Below are positions 47,475 to 56,570 of a DNA stretch of 64,000 nt, piece by piece (the first letter of the stretch is position 1; each line of letters opens with the position of its first letter). The notes under the pieces are model-generated. The model was not told the DNA's origin, searched no databases, and worked only from the letters and a program-made list of their open reading frames with translations. This DNA comes from Angomonas deanei. Taxonomy: Eukaryota > Euglenozoa > Kinetoplastea > Trypanosomatida > Trypanosomatidae. The stretch spans positions 310,001 through 374,000 of the forward strand of contig LR877151.1 of assembly GCA_903995115.1 (NCBI GenBank), in the 5' to 3' direction. Both the position numbers and the translations under genes were made by a program.

Positions 47475-47987
47475 AAAGGGTCAAACGGGGTAGAGCGCGG
47501 AATGGAGAACAGACCGAAAAAGAAAAAAAAAATAGAATAGAATAGATGATAAAAATTACACTTTACCCAATAGACTATCTCTACCCTAAAAAAAAAAAAA
47601 AAATAGGTTTCCGTTTGTTGCAGAAACTGCGTTTGAGAAGAATAAAAAGAGCAGTCTCCAAAAAATCACGCTTCTCTCTTTTCTTCTCTTAAACATTTCC
47701 GCCTAGGGGGTTTTTAAAACGGCCATTATTTGCGGGTCGGCGCCACACTACCCCTCCGGTGACCCGCCATCTGTTCCTCCGGGGCGGAGGCATCCGCCTG
47801 TGGGGAGGCCCCCTCCCTCCTCCCCCAGGCGAGGAGGCCCTTTCTCCGCGGCCAAGAGGAGGCGCCCCTCTTGGCACCTGGCCGGAAACGCCAAGGCGGC
47901 GCCCGCCTGCCAAAACCGCGAAGAAACCCAAACCCCCTCCCCCACCCTCTAAAAACAAGCGCAGAAAATAGTCATTTAGCCAAACGC
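47475..47987 (+). other. Intergenic region with GC-rich hairpin cluster
   Basis: First half is the usual A/T-rich spacer (A-runs near 47522-47531 and 47588-47603). Second half (from about 47735) is strikingly GC-rich, unlike other spacers, and carries tandem hairpins, then a C-rich pyrimidine tract (47929-47950) with AAG/CAG at 47959-47963 before ATG 47988. Confidence 0.7.
47776..47908 (+). repeat. Cluster of tandem GC-rich inverted repeats
   Basis: Perfect hairpins read directly: CCTCCG/CGGAGG (47776-47790, loop GGG), overlapping GGCGGA/TCCGCC (47783-47798), CCTCCTC/GAGGAGG (47816-47837), GCCAAGAGG/CCTCTTGGC (47851-47875, with a self-complementary GGCGCC in the loop) and AGGCGG/CCGCCT (47894-47908). 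They could fold in DNA or RNA. Confidence 0.8.
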
Positions 47988-49571
47988 ATGTCGGTGAGGA
48001 GAGCGGTGGTCTTTTCCGGGCAGGGCGCCCAGCGGAAAGGCATGGGAATGGATCTGATAAACCTTTCCACCGCACCGCTATGGGAAAATATGAAAAACAC
48101 CATGAAGCAGAACTACGGTGTCAATATTCAGGAGATTGTCCAGGATAATCCGACAAAAGTCCAAATGTTTGAAGACGCATCTTCGCTGAAATACATAAAT
48201 TCTTTTCCGTGTTCAGCAACTCTCAATGAAAACGGCCTTGACAAGACGAAGACCACGGTGTCCCACAAGGACGGGGTGTTGACGCTAACCTATTTTACAC
48301 AGCCTTGCACGTTGGCGGCGCAGCTTCTCGCGTTAGAGCATTATAAAAGTCAAAAGGGCGAACTGGAGAATGTTGCTGCCTTCGCTGGACACAGCCTCGG
48401 TGAATTTACCGCGCTGACCGCTCTGGAAGTATTCTCTCCTGAAACCGCAGCAAATTTAACCTTCCGCCGTGGCATGCTGATGGAAACGACACTAGATTTA
48501 TTCGACCGGACAAAACACCGACTTTACGCGTGTAATCCTCTTCGCGCCAAACTGCATTCCGATCCGGCCACATGCGATGATATGTTCTTTGTTCTAGTGG
48601 AGCTGATCGCTCGTGCTTTGGCGCACACAACATCTTTTCTCGAGGTGGCAAATTACAATGTTGTATTTGAGCAATACGTCGCGGCTGGTGACCCGGTAGC
48701 ACTGGCTGTCTTGGGCAAGTGTCTCGACCCACAATTTAGGGCAAATTCTTCCTGTTCGTCCTTGGGGGAATTGGTAAAAGAGGCCATTAGTTCGGTAGGG
48801 GTGGACAATGCCGATGGAATCACGCAGTTTCCCAACGATATCAAAATAAAAGACTTTGTGACTTCATCTTTTCGTAAATATGGACACCGCGCTACTTTCC
48901 GCCGCTTTCTTCGCGGCCCGGATGACGGCTTCACGCCCGCCCTCTCGGAATTAACACAACTAACATTGCAGGAAGACGGACGAAGTGGTTTGAAGCGGAA
49001 ATCTTGGTTTATCCCCCTTCCAATAGAGATTCCCTTCCATACCAGCAAGTTGAGGCGAGCAGCAGATCTTTTTTACCCCATTGTGAAAGAAGCATTGCCA
49101 GACGAGGCCGAATTGCGAGAAAAGTTGTCCATTGGCAAGGACGGAAAATTAATAGATGCGAAGCAGCCAGTTTGGATCACCAACCTCACAGGAAGAACAT
49201 TTGAGCCATTTTCAGAAAACTTTCAACAGGACGCCAGGGAGATAATGAATTCACTAAATATCGGTGAAATATCCCACAACGGCCGGTATACGAGCACAGA
49301 AATTGTGGATCATTTCGAGCAGGGAATTAAGTTAAATTCAGCACGCGACATTTGTGCCAGCGTTCTCGCAGCCCAGATGGCGCACCCTGTTCAGTGGACT
49401 GACATTATGAACGAAATAGTCTTGAAGAAGGACATTGCGAACATTGTCGAGTTTTCACCCTCGCGCAATGCTTCTGAAATGTTTAGAAGAACAAACTTTG
49501 CAAAGGAGGAAATCCCCAACAGCATAATAAGCCTGACCGTCAGTTCTTATCCGACAGATTCGAATATTTAA
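47988..49571 (+). CDS. Stand-alone acyltransferase resembling the MPT/malonyl transferase domain of fungal FAS
   Basis: The start is ATG 47988 (MSVRRAVVFSGQGAQRK). The frame is open upstream through the GC-rich leader, which is Pro/Arg-rich and not needed. The 527 residues form one acyltransferase domain: FSGQGAQRKGMGMDL, NYGVNIQEIVQDNP, YFTQPCTLAAQL, GHSLGEFTAL with nucleophile Ser136, FRRGMLME with the malonyl-binding Arg, NYNVVFEQYVAAGDP and IPFHTSKLR with His351. Block order and wording follow the C-terminal MPT domain of fungal FAS beta better than bacterial FabD. The catalytic dyad is intact. Probable reaction is malonyl or acyl transfer between CoA and an acyl carrier protein. No clear mitochondrial presequence is seen. 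Codons are less GC-ending than in most of the window. Confidence 0.8.
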   Translation: MSVRRAVVFSGQGAQRKGMGMDLINLSTAPLWENMKNTMKQNYGVNIQEIVQDNPTKVQMFEDASSLKYINSFPCSATLNENGLDKTKTTVSHKDGVLTLTYFTQPCTLAAQLLALEHYKSQKGELENVAAFAGHSLGEFTALTALEVFSPETAANLTFRRGMLMETTLDLFDRTKHRLYACNPLRAKLHSDPATCDDMFFVLVELIARALAHTTSFLEVANYNVVFEQYVAAGDPVALAVLGKCLDPQFRANSSCSSLGELVKEAISSVGVDNADGITQFPNDIKIKDFVTSSFRKYGHRATFRRFLRGPDDGFTPALSELTQLTLQEDGRSGLKRKSWFIPLPIEIPFHTSKLRRAADLFYPIVKEALPDEAELREKLSIGKDGKLIDAKQPVWITNLTGRTFEPFSENFQQDAREIMNSLNIGEISHNGRYTSTEIVDHFEQGIKLNSARDICASVLAAQMAHPVQWTDIMNEIVLKKDIANIVEFSPSRNASEMFRRTNFAKEEIPNSIISLTVSSYPTDSNI

Positions 49572-50321
49572 TGAAAAGATTTTTCTGCATGTTTTAGGAT
49601 CCTTATTCTGTGACATATATTGCTCCGTGCAAAAACTGAGGAAAAAGAGTGGTTGACCGCCTAGCATCATTCGTCTTTTTTGAAAACGGCCGCTGCACGC
49701 GCAAAACATAAAGCCTCAGAAAAAAAGAAATAATAATTGACCGACACATGGAAGTGGTCTCCTCACATTCAACTAGACACATTTAAAAAGCAAGAATAAT
49801 AAAAATAATAAAAAAAAAAACTGCATTTACTGTAGCTTTAGTAGTGCCGTTATATTGGGGGCGTACACAGCGCTTATCGGAAAACTGACGCCTGAATTTC
49901 GTTAGAATTAAAGTATCAGCCGGTGTTTAACGTTTATTTTTTTTTTCTGTTTTATTTGTGGTACTAGTGTAAAATAAAACATATTAACAAATCTGATTAA
50001 TTAATGTTGAAGTGCATAATATTGTAACACAACAAAAATAAAATCAAACAAAATTTTAGCACCCACTTTTTTTTTTTTTTTTTTCGTGTACGATCATTCC
50101 CATTTGCTCTATTTACTTTCTCTCTCACACTTTTCTTTACTCGCACCCGTATTCCTTGACTTAGCGTCGGCGGAAATAAAGTTTGTCACTAGCCTTTACA
50201 TTTTTTTTTTTTTTTTTGAATAAACTACACAAAAGAAAATTAGCAAAAGTATTAAAGAAACGCGCCGCACGTTGCTTCCCGTTAATAGAACCAGCAATAG
50301 CACTCAAATTGCAGGAATTAT
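49572..50321 (+). other. 750-bp intergenic spacer
   Basis: AT-rich, with T-runs near 49937-49947, 50068-50083 and 50200-50218 and A-runs. The acceptor for ATG 50322 may be TAG at ~50299 or CAG at 50311-50313; there is no ATG between the T-run at 50200 and the start. No gene or RNA is recognised. Confidence 0.5.
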
Positions 50322-51674
50322 ATGCTCAAAATATCCCGTTTGAGTTTCAGCCGGGGCCTTATCAAAAAGTCGGGGGTTTCTTACGGCCTTTTTAAACCGG
50401 CAAAGACAGAGGAAGAACAACACCGACAGGCGCGCGACTACCCGTGGTGGAGAAATGGAGCAATTGCCGTAGGTTTAATAGTCTTTGTCAATGTTTGCAG
50501 TTTAGCGTTTTACAACGGTAATAGATGGTACCAGTCGTGGAGGCCATCCGGAAATGATATTTACATTAATTCTTCGATTGATAAATTATTATTTTCGAGG
50601 CCAGACTTGGCGGTTGTGTCCGTGAAGTGTCTTCTCCACCACGCGCTGACGGGTACCACTACGCCGTTCGCGGACCCCATAGTGGCACCCCCAGGGTACA
50701 AACAAGAGGTGGATGAATTAGTTGCATTTGTTGAGGAGCTGCACCATAATCAGCCTCTCTACTCCATACCTGACCTGTGGGCCATGATTACGTGTAAAGC
50801 ACTGTCCAGACTAGGGGGACCGATCATCACGCCTTACAGAGGAAGGGAGGCGACGTCGGGCACTACCGTCGTGTTCAAAGAGTCGCTCGTCCAAGAAAAC
50901 AAAAGGGACGTATTAAACATGAAACGAGTTTTAGTAAAACAGGGGTATAGTTTAGATCAGCTAGTTGCCATTATGGGTTGCCTGCGCTCCATTGGTTTTC
51001 ACGATTCGGCAAATTTTCATACAAAGGAGGAAATTAAGCCGAGCTTCCGGAACACCGGTGTCGTCGGACCCAAAGCCGGCGATTTTGTTATCCCTGATAC
51101 GACTGAAAAGACCACACTAGATCCGTACGTGTTTGGCTCCGACTATTTCGATCTTCTTCTGGACTACAATTGGAAAAAGGGAATATTTTCCAATTCCTCC
51201 GTGTTCCGTTGCTCAGCCAAAGACAAGAGGCGCGATATTGTTTTATTAGACCCTTTTTCGGCCAGGACAGCTGAAAGCATTGGGGAGTTGGAAAAAGCAA
51301 AGGAAAAGGCCCAAAATGATTCGGATAGCTTTTACCAGAAAAAAAATGCCGTAATGAGCGGCGAAAACCCCGAACAGTTAGGGAAGTATGGCAGAACAGG
51401 CGAAGCACAATTTATCCCCGGCCCAAAAGCAAACGAAATTGTGGAACTGAGTAACGACTTTATGGACGAGGAAGAGGGGGTGTCCGTGGACCCCTGTGAA
51501 CACGTTTCAATGAAGGGCATTGATGTGATGCTGTTGGATGACGGCTTGACGACGGGATGGCTACACAAATTTAGCTCTAGCGAGCTGGAGTTTTACGCCG
51601 CCGTAACAGAGGTTGTCCTCGATATTCAGAATCGTGGACACAACGTCAATAATTTATACCTCCCCAGAAAATAG
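50322..51674 (+). CDS. Membrane-anchored class I peroxidase relative lacking the proximal His (pseudoperoxidase)
   Basis: A 450-residue protein. Residues 1-25 (MLKISRLSFSRGLIKKS) are basic like a mitochondrial presequence, and residues 46-64 form one membrane span (GAIAVGLIVFVNVCSLAF). The rest follows trypanosomatid ascorbate/cytochrome c peroxidase: YSIPDLWAMITCKALSRLGGPIITPYRGRE, VLVKQGYSLDQLVAIMG, DPYVFGSDYFDLLLDYNW and the C-terminal block IDVMLLDDGL...LEFYAAVTEVVLDIQNRGHNV. In the distal motif (RLAWH in active enzymes) Arg is Lys102 and Trp is Leu105 while His106 stays. In the proximal motif (GAHT) the heme-ligating His is Leu221, next to Cys220. The Asp that supports it (Asp401) is kept. 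It is unlikely to be a normal peroxidase. The frame is intact. Confidence 0.8.
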   Translation: MLKISRLSFSRGLIKKSGVSYGLFKPAKTEEEQHRQARDYPWWRNGAIAVGLIVFVNVCSLAFYNGNRWYQSWRPSGNDIYINSSIDKLLFSRPDLAVVSVKCLLHHALTGTTTPFADPIVAPPGYKQEVDELVAFVEELHHNQPLYSIPDLWAMITCKALSRLGGPIITPYRGREATSGTTVVFKESLVQENKRDVLNMKRVLVKQGYSLDQLVAIMGCLRSIGFHDSANFHTKEEIKPSFRNTGVVGPKAGDFVIPDTTEKTTLDPYVFGSDYFDLLLDYNWKKGIFSNSSVFRCSAKDKRRDIVLLDPFSARTAESIGELEKAKEKAQNDSDSFYQKKNAVMSGENPEQLGKYGRTGEAQFIPGPKANEIVELSNDFMDEEEGVSVDPCEHVSMKGIDVMLLDDGLTTGWLHKFSSSELEFYAAVTEVVLDIQNRGHNVNNLYLPRK

Positions 51675-51960
51675 TCAACGAAGGAGAGAGAGAACGCAAA
51701 ACATGATACAAAATTCTTTACACATCTTAAAATCATAATTTAATTTATCTCTGTTGAATTTCCCATCGGATTGACAGTTAAACATAAAATAAATAGAAAA
51801 ATTATTATTATTATTTAGCAATTGTACCGCGTTTGAATGTCTTTTATTATTATTGTGCCAATTCGTTGTTGTCCCTCTTGTTTTTCGAAAAAAAAAAAAA
51901 AAAAGCGAAGGTTGTCAAGTTAGTAATTATTAGTATTTATTTGCTTCTAGGTTTTTCTTG

Positions 51961-54214
51961 ATGAGTAATAAAAATGAAAAAAATAAAGTTAATATAGCGA
52001 CAGCTGCAGCGGCCAATGTCGACGGTTATTTGCGAAACGCGTCAAAGCGACTCCGAGTCCCTATTGCGGAAGGCGGCCGAGGGACGAGGCGTAAATCAAC
52101 AATGGTGACTTCAGGGACAGTCAGCAATCCCGTGGCGGTGGACGCACCAGTGGCGGATGCGGACGAATGGGACGAAGTGGACCTTGGGGTTGTGAAAGTC
52201 AAGAAGATGGAGGAAGGTGAGACTGTTAAAATGGATGGAGGTGTAAAGGAAGACTTGCCCGTAGTAGAACACGAACCTGTTAAACAGGAAGTAGTTGATG
52301 TTAATGAAGAGGAAGATATTTTTCAGCACGGTGTTCGCGCTCCTTTGACGGGACCGACAAATCAGACGGGTCACTGGAATAGAAATGATTCCGCCTACGA
52401 GGCAATGCTGGAGGAAAAAGATTTAGTGGCGGCAGAACGACGCTCTAAGCGAATCCAGGTTACATGCGAAAAAGTGTTTGACCTCTTCACACTTTTGTTG
52501 CGGGCAAAGCTAATGTGGAAAGAGTCCCAACACCCTTTGCTAAGAAAATTACTGCTTGTGATTCGGAGAACTGGGGAGCCCCTTGGCAAAGGCAAAAAAC
52601 AATCAGAATTTGTGTTTTTTGATGCCCTTCGTTCGTGTAAGGATCTTTTGAAGGAACCGACAGAGCCGAAACTCACTTTGGCGCCTTCGTGGGTGACGTT
52701 CGATAAGGATCCCGTAAAGAATTCCACCTCAAAGGCGATTGGCATAATTCTGAAAAGTATAAATGCAACATTTGAGTTAAAAAAAAGCGAGGACGACGCC
52801 ACTGAAGACTACGCGAATTGTCTCTGCCCCTTAGAAAAGGGGCTGCTGTTTCGTTTACTTCGCGGTAGTGTCGAGACGACGCTGCCAAATGACGAAAAAT
52901 TAGAGCTTCCACATCCGGTATATTTCAGTCTTATCTTTCTTTCGCTCGCGTCTGCGTGTGGTTTGAGCTGCCGTTTGGTCGTCAGCAGACGTGTGGAGAG
53001 GAAGAGGGAGCTTGCCGACCCTTTTACAGAAAAAAGTGTCAGTGGAAAACTGTCCATCTTCGGCGCGGGGGGCGAGATCAAAAAGAAGGACCGAAAAGGC
53101 TTGCCAATGTCGTTTGTGTGGGTAGAAGTTTGGAGTAGCGAACGGGGTTGTTTCATCTCGGTCAATCCGTGCAAGTCCTGTACGACGCTCTGGGGTTCTC
53201 CGTACGCGTTTTCGGTGAACGGGGATACAGTGGCGGACGTCACACCCCGTTATATTTCAAAGTACAGCTCTGCCTACCATTATAACCACCGTCTTGGCAG
53301 AGCGAGTCAGCTCTCTTTTTTGTGGAGAAACATCGCGTGGGATGATCCACGTGAGGCGATCGATGTCATTGTGGATAGTTTTAACAAACTGTCTATCAAA
53401 CCAGATGACACACAATCCCCGTTTGTTACTTTACAACGCGAAAGGGAGCGCAAACAAATCGACTCTTTAAAATATTCCGAACCTATTCCGACCACGATAA
53501 CGGGCATACAAAAACACCCACTCTTTACGATTGAGTCACAGCTAAACCGATTTGAGGGTATTTTCCCTAAAGACGACACAACAACGGTAGGGTCGGTGAA
53601 AGGGCACATGGTGTATAAAGTCTCCGCCATCGTGAACCTTCGATCTCGCGACGGGTGGCTGCGTGTGGGAAGGTCGTTGATTGACGAGAACACACCACCC
53701 TACAAGACCGTTGCCCCGCCCGCGTCGAGACCGTTCGCCCAGCAATCGGCCTTTTTTGGCTTCTGGCAAACCAAGCCATTCGAGCCTCTCCCACTAGAGG
53801 CGGACGGCAGCTTCCCCACGCACGGTCGCACCTCTTGGTACTATTTTATTCGATAAACCACCGCCTCCAGGGATTGTCCGGTTAACCGAGACCAACATTT
53901 CGCGAGTGGCCCGTCGCATGAAGTTGGATTTCCGCCATTGTGTCACCCAGTTTGTCCGCCGACGGGCACAGGAGCATCGCCGGGGACATTGGGAAGCGGT
54001 GTTGGAAGGAATTGTGGTAAAGGAAGGGGACGCACCGGCATTGTTGAAAGCTTACAAGGAGTGGGTGGAACTGATGGCAGAACAGGAGGCGGCCAAACGG
54101 AAGGAGCGTGCGTTCCGCTGGTGGCTTTTATTGTCTCAACGTTTGCTCTCAATGGAACGCCTTCAAAATCAATATTATCAAGGGAGCGCTTTCGGCGTTT
54201 TACCTTCTGCATGA
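51961..54214 (+). pseudogene. RAD4: XPC/Rad4 DNA damage recognition protein, disrupted by a one-base frameshift
   Basis: Read from ATG 51961 to about 53845, then in a second frame to the stop at 54214. Residues 1-140 are polar. A transglutaminase-like Rad4 region follows (FVFFDALRSCKDLL, LSLASACGLSCRLVVSR, FVWVEVWSSERGCFISVNPC), then BHD1 (~507: IPTTITGIQKHPLFTIESQL), BHD2 (~545: SRDGWLRVGRSL) and the start of BHD3 (~590: FFGFWQTKPFEPLPLEADG). The first frame stops at 53854, within BHD3. The other frame continues DKPPPPGIVRLTETNISRVA, which is the rest of BHD3 (compare LPIGCVQL...RVARK in human XPC). The shift lies at TATTTTATTC, where the T-run 53844-53847 has one T too many. XPC/Rad4 opens damaged DNA in nucleotide excision repair. 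It could be a sequencing error, a real lesion or a shortened protein. Confidence 0.85.
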
Positions 54215-54383
54215 TTTTTTTTTTTTTTTGTCTATTTATACAGGCGACAATAAAGCGTTTTTTCTTATCATTTTACTTTTCATGTTATTATTCCCTGCCA
54301 CACGGTTTCGCCGGTGTCTATCTTTTTGTCGTCTCTTTTCTATTGTTTTGTAGTCGCCATTTTAGAGCACATCCTATTTGCCC

Positions 54384-54707
54384 ATGTCTAAACTTCCCCC
54401 CTTCGCCGGCGTCTCGCCACGTGCTACCGCCGTGACGTACGGCTCTCACAGAGGTGAGTTCGTTTCGATTATTTTCGAGCTCACCGGACCTGGAGAATTT
54501 CGCTGCGGGGCAACTGGCAAAGGCGTGCCGCTCACGCGGGTGCCCGATTCCATAGAGGTGAGCAAAGTCTGCGAGTTTATCTGTTATGTGGATCCCTCTT
54601 CTGGGGAGTTGATCTACTTTCAACACGCCCTCCTCGACGATGAGTTTGACTTTGACGTGTACAGAAGCTTACTGAACCTGACGCCCAAGTTTACCAACCT
54701 GTTTTAA
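54384..54707 (+). CDS. Small OB-fold protein, possibly RPA3 (replication protein A 14-kDa subunit)
   Basis: The start is ATG 54384 (MSKLPPFAGVSPR), giving 107 residues. It is beta-rich (GEFVSIIFELTGPGEF, KVCEFICYVDPSSGELIYFQHAL) and ends with a helix FDFDVYRSLLNLTPKFTNLF. The ending matches the RPA14 pattern [20 protein letters not shown], and the length (human RPA14 is 121 residues) fits. RPA3 is the small structural subunit of the single-strand DNA-binding trimer, joined to RPA1 and RPA2 through that C-terminal helix. Lying next to XPC/Rad4 is probably coincidence. It is short, and the family is divergent, so the call depends on one helix motif. Confidence 0.5.
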   Translation: MSKLPPFAGVSPRATAVTYGSHRGEFVSIIFELTGPGEFRCGATGKGVPLTRVPDSIEVSKVCEFICYVDPSSGELIYFQHALLDDEFDFDVYRSLLNLTPKFTNLF

Positions 54708-54990
54708 AATGAGAGTGTATGTGCGTGTGTGAGTAGATTTGAGGTGACCTACCATTATACCCTTTTTTTTTATCATTTGTCCCTCCGATATACTTTCGAC
54801 GCATATATTCTGCAGATTACCTATTCACTTCATAGAGACGCATACATATATATATTTCGTGAGTTAAACCTAACCAACACCTTATCTTTGGAAACACCTT
54901 CCACTGAACAACAAGTGTGCCACCCAAGCGCCACCGAAATAAATTTATCGTTTTCTCTCTCTCACCTGTTTTCTTCATTTGATCAGAGGG

Positions 54991-56391
54991 ATGAATCACC
55001 AACAACAAAAGGCGTGGACAAAGACACTGTCGTTGGCAAAAGATCATTTAGCAGCGGAGAGTGGAAAGTCTGCCGTCAACCCTGCAGTACTGCTCACCAT
55101 ACTCTGCCAATGGAGCACTTTTGTGCGGTTCAACAACAAAATGCTGTCCACCGGCATAGAGTGGAGTAGAGTGTTGACGTACGTCGGCGACAACTGCGCG
55201 GACTACCCTGCGCTAGACTTCATCCGTGCCCTCGGAAAAGAAGAGGCACTCCTTAGTGGCGGTTCTCAGTTTGCGGAGATGAACCAACGCGCCAGTAGGT
55301 GGACCCTCCTCTTGCTCCGTTTCATTGTTCATCGTATGACACTTGTGATTGACGAGTGCAAAAAGACACCAGAATACGGAAAGGAGGTGCCGCTCCGGTA
55401 TAGACAGGAGGTGGCCCTGTACAGGGGTATCTTCCTCCCCCAGTGTGCCTCCTTCTGCGGGGCTGAGAAGCGAGAGGGATTGACCCATCTCCTCGCGGCG
55501 TTTGATGAATATAGTGCCGATGACTTTGATGTAAATAAACTGAGTATCTTCCCCGCACCCGAGCACGACTTCAAGTTGGCGGTGCGACGTGCCCATGACG
55601 CACTGGCGCGGGATGTGCTACAAATTACGTGGGACTACATTGACCCAAAACATTTAGAACCGGTCGTTTTGTTTCGCCTCAATACGACCAACGTGCTGGC
55701 CGGGAACCCCGCCGCCACCTCCGGGGAGGACGTATTCACCATTTTGCACTCCGCCACGTTTGCGCCCTTGTACGACTGGCACCAGGCAAAGTTTGGTAGC
55801 GCCCCGTTCGCGGTCTTGACACTGGATGAGACGAAGCTGCTGTACAACCTGCTGAAAACGGCGGTGTATACGCAGCTGCCAAAGTGGGAGGCGGGTATCA
55901 TAGACGCCTCGTACTATTTGCTACCATTCGTCCTCGATTTTAAGCACTGGCGATCGTACTGGGATGTCAATCGGATCGCGCACGAAAAAAATAAAGTTCC
56001 CGTCGGCACCAACGCATCTAGCATTTACATTTTGGAGAATACCCTTGTCGAGCGTTGCTACACATGCTTGGCGAAGGAGGTGCGAAGTATTCTGACCGAG
56101 TACTTGGAGATGCTGAAGAAGTCAAACGAGTACGTGCCGTTGCCAGCTTCTCGACTGTCACCCGGGGGCAAAACAATCTTGTGCCGCGTCATTGAGCCGT
56201 CGCTCAATGTGATACGGCGATTTGACGGAATCGAAGGGGTGCAACCGGAGGTGAAGGAGTTTTGCACCGAGGTTCGCCAAATCCTTTCGACGATAATAGA
56301 CACTGAAATGAAGGAACTGATAGAGAGGACCACGAAGACTCAAATTGAGATTGATATTGGTGTAGTCATGACATACATTGAGAAAAATTGA
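54991..56391 (+). CDS. Unidentified 466-aa protein
   Basis: ATG 54991 (MNHQQQKAWTKTLSLAKDH) lies only a few bases after the pyrimidine tract (TTTCTCTCTCTCACCTG and TTTTCTTC) and GATCAG acceptor, so the 5' UTR is very short. The protein is helical and nearly neutral, with no signal or membrane segment. It contains conserved-looking hydrophobic helices (PAVLLTILCQWSTFVRFN, WTLLLLRFIVHRMTLVIDECK, YYLLPFVLDFKHWRSYWDVN). No motif I can name. A cytosolic or basal-body scaffold would fit but is a guess. Confidence 0.75.
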   Translation: MNHQQQKAWTKTLSLAKDHLAAESGKSAVNPAVLLTILCQWSTFVRFNNKMLSTGIEWSRVLTYVGDNCADYPALDFIRALGKEEALLSGGSQFAEMNQRASRWTLLLLRFIVHRMTLVIDECKKTPEYGKEVPLRYRQEVALYRGIFLPQCASFCGAEKREGLTHLLAAFDEYSADDFDVNKLSIFPAPEHDFKLAVRRAHDALARDVLQITWDYIDPKHLEPVVLFRLNTTNVLAGNPAATSGEDVFTILHSATFAPLYDWHQAKFGSAPFAVLTLDETKLLYNLLKTAVYTQLPKWEAGIIDASYYLLPFVLDFKHWRSYWDVNRIAHEKNKVPVGTNASSIYILENTLVERCYTCLAKEVRSILTEYLEMLKKSNEYVPLPASRLSPGGKTILCRVIEPSLNVIRRFDGIEGVQPEVKEFCTEVRQILSTIIDTEMKELIERTTKTQIEIDIGVVMTYIEKN

Positions 56392-56570
56392 TTTCTTGTA
56401 CAATATGTTTTTTGTGTTTATTTTGTTTTCTGTTTGATGACTTATGGTATACTTTTTTTCTTCCTGTTTTATTTTTTGAATTTTGCTGTCTCTCTGCTGG
56501 ACGGGTTTCCCCGGCTCCTCTGCACCCAAACTCTCCTCATCTTCTTCTCTCTTTCTCTGTAACTGTAGAA

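Noticed and set aside
47871-47987. In-frame extension of the acyltransferase into the GC-rich hairpin block
   Set aside because: It precedes the likely acceptor at 47959-47963 and has only Pro/Arg/Lys-rich composition; MSVRRAVVFSGQGAQ is a normal domain start.
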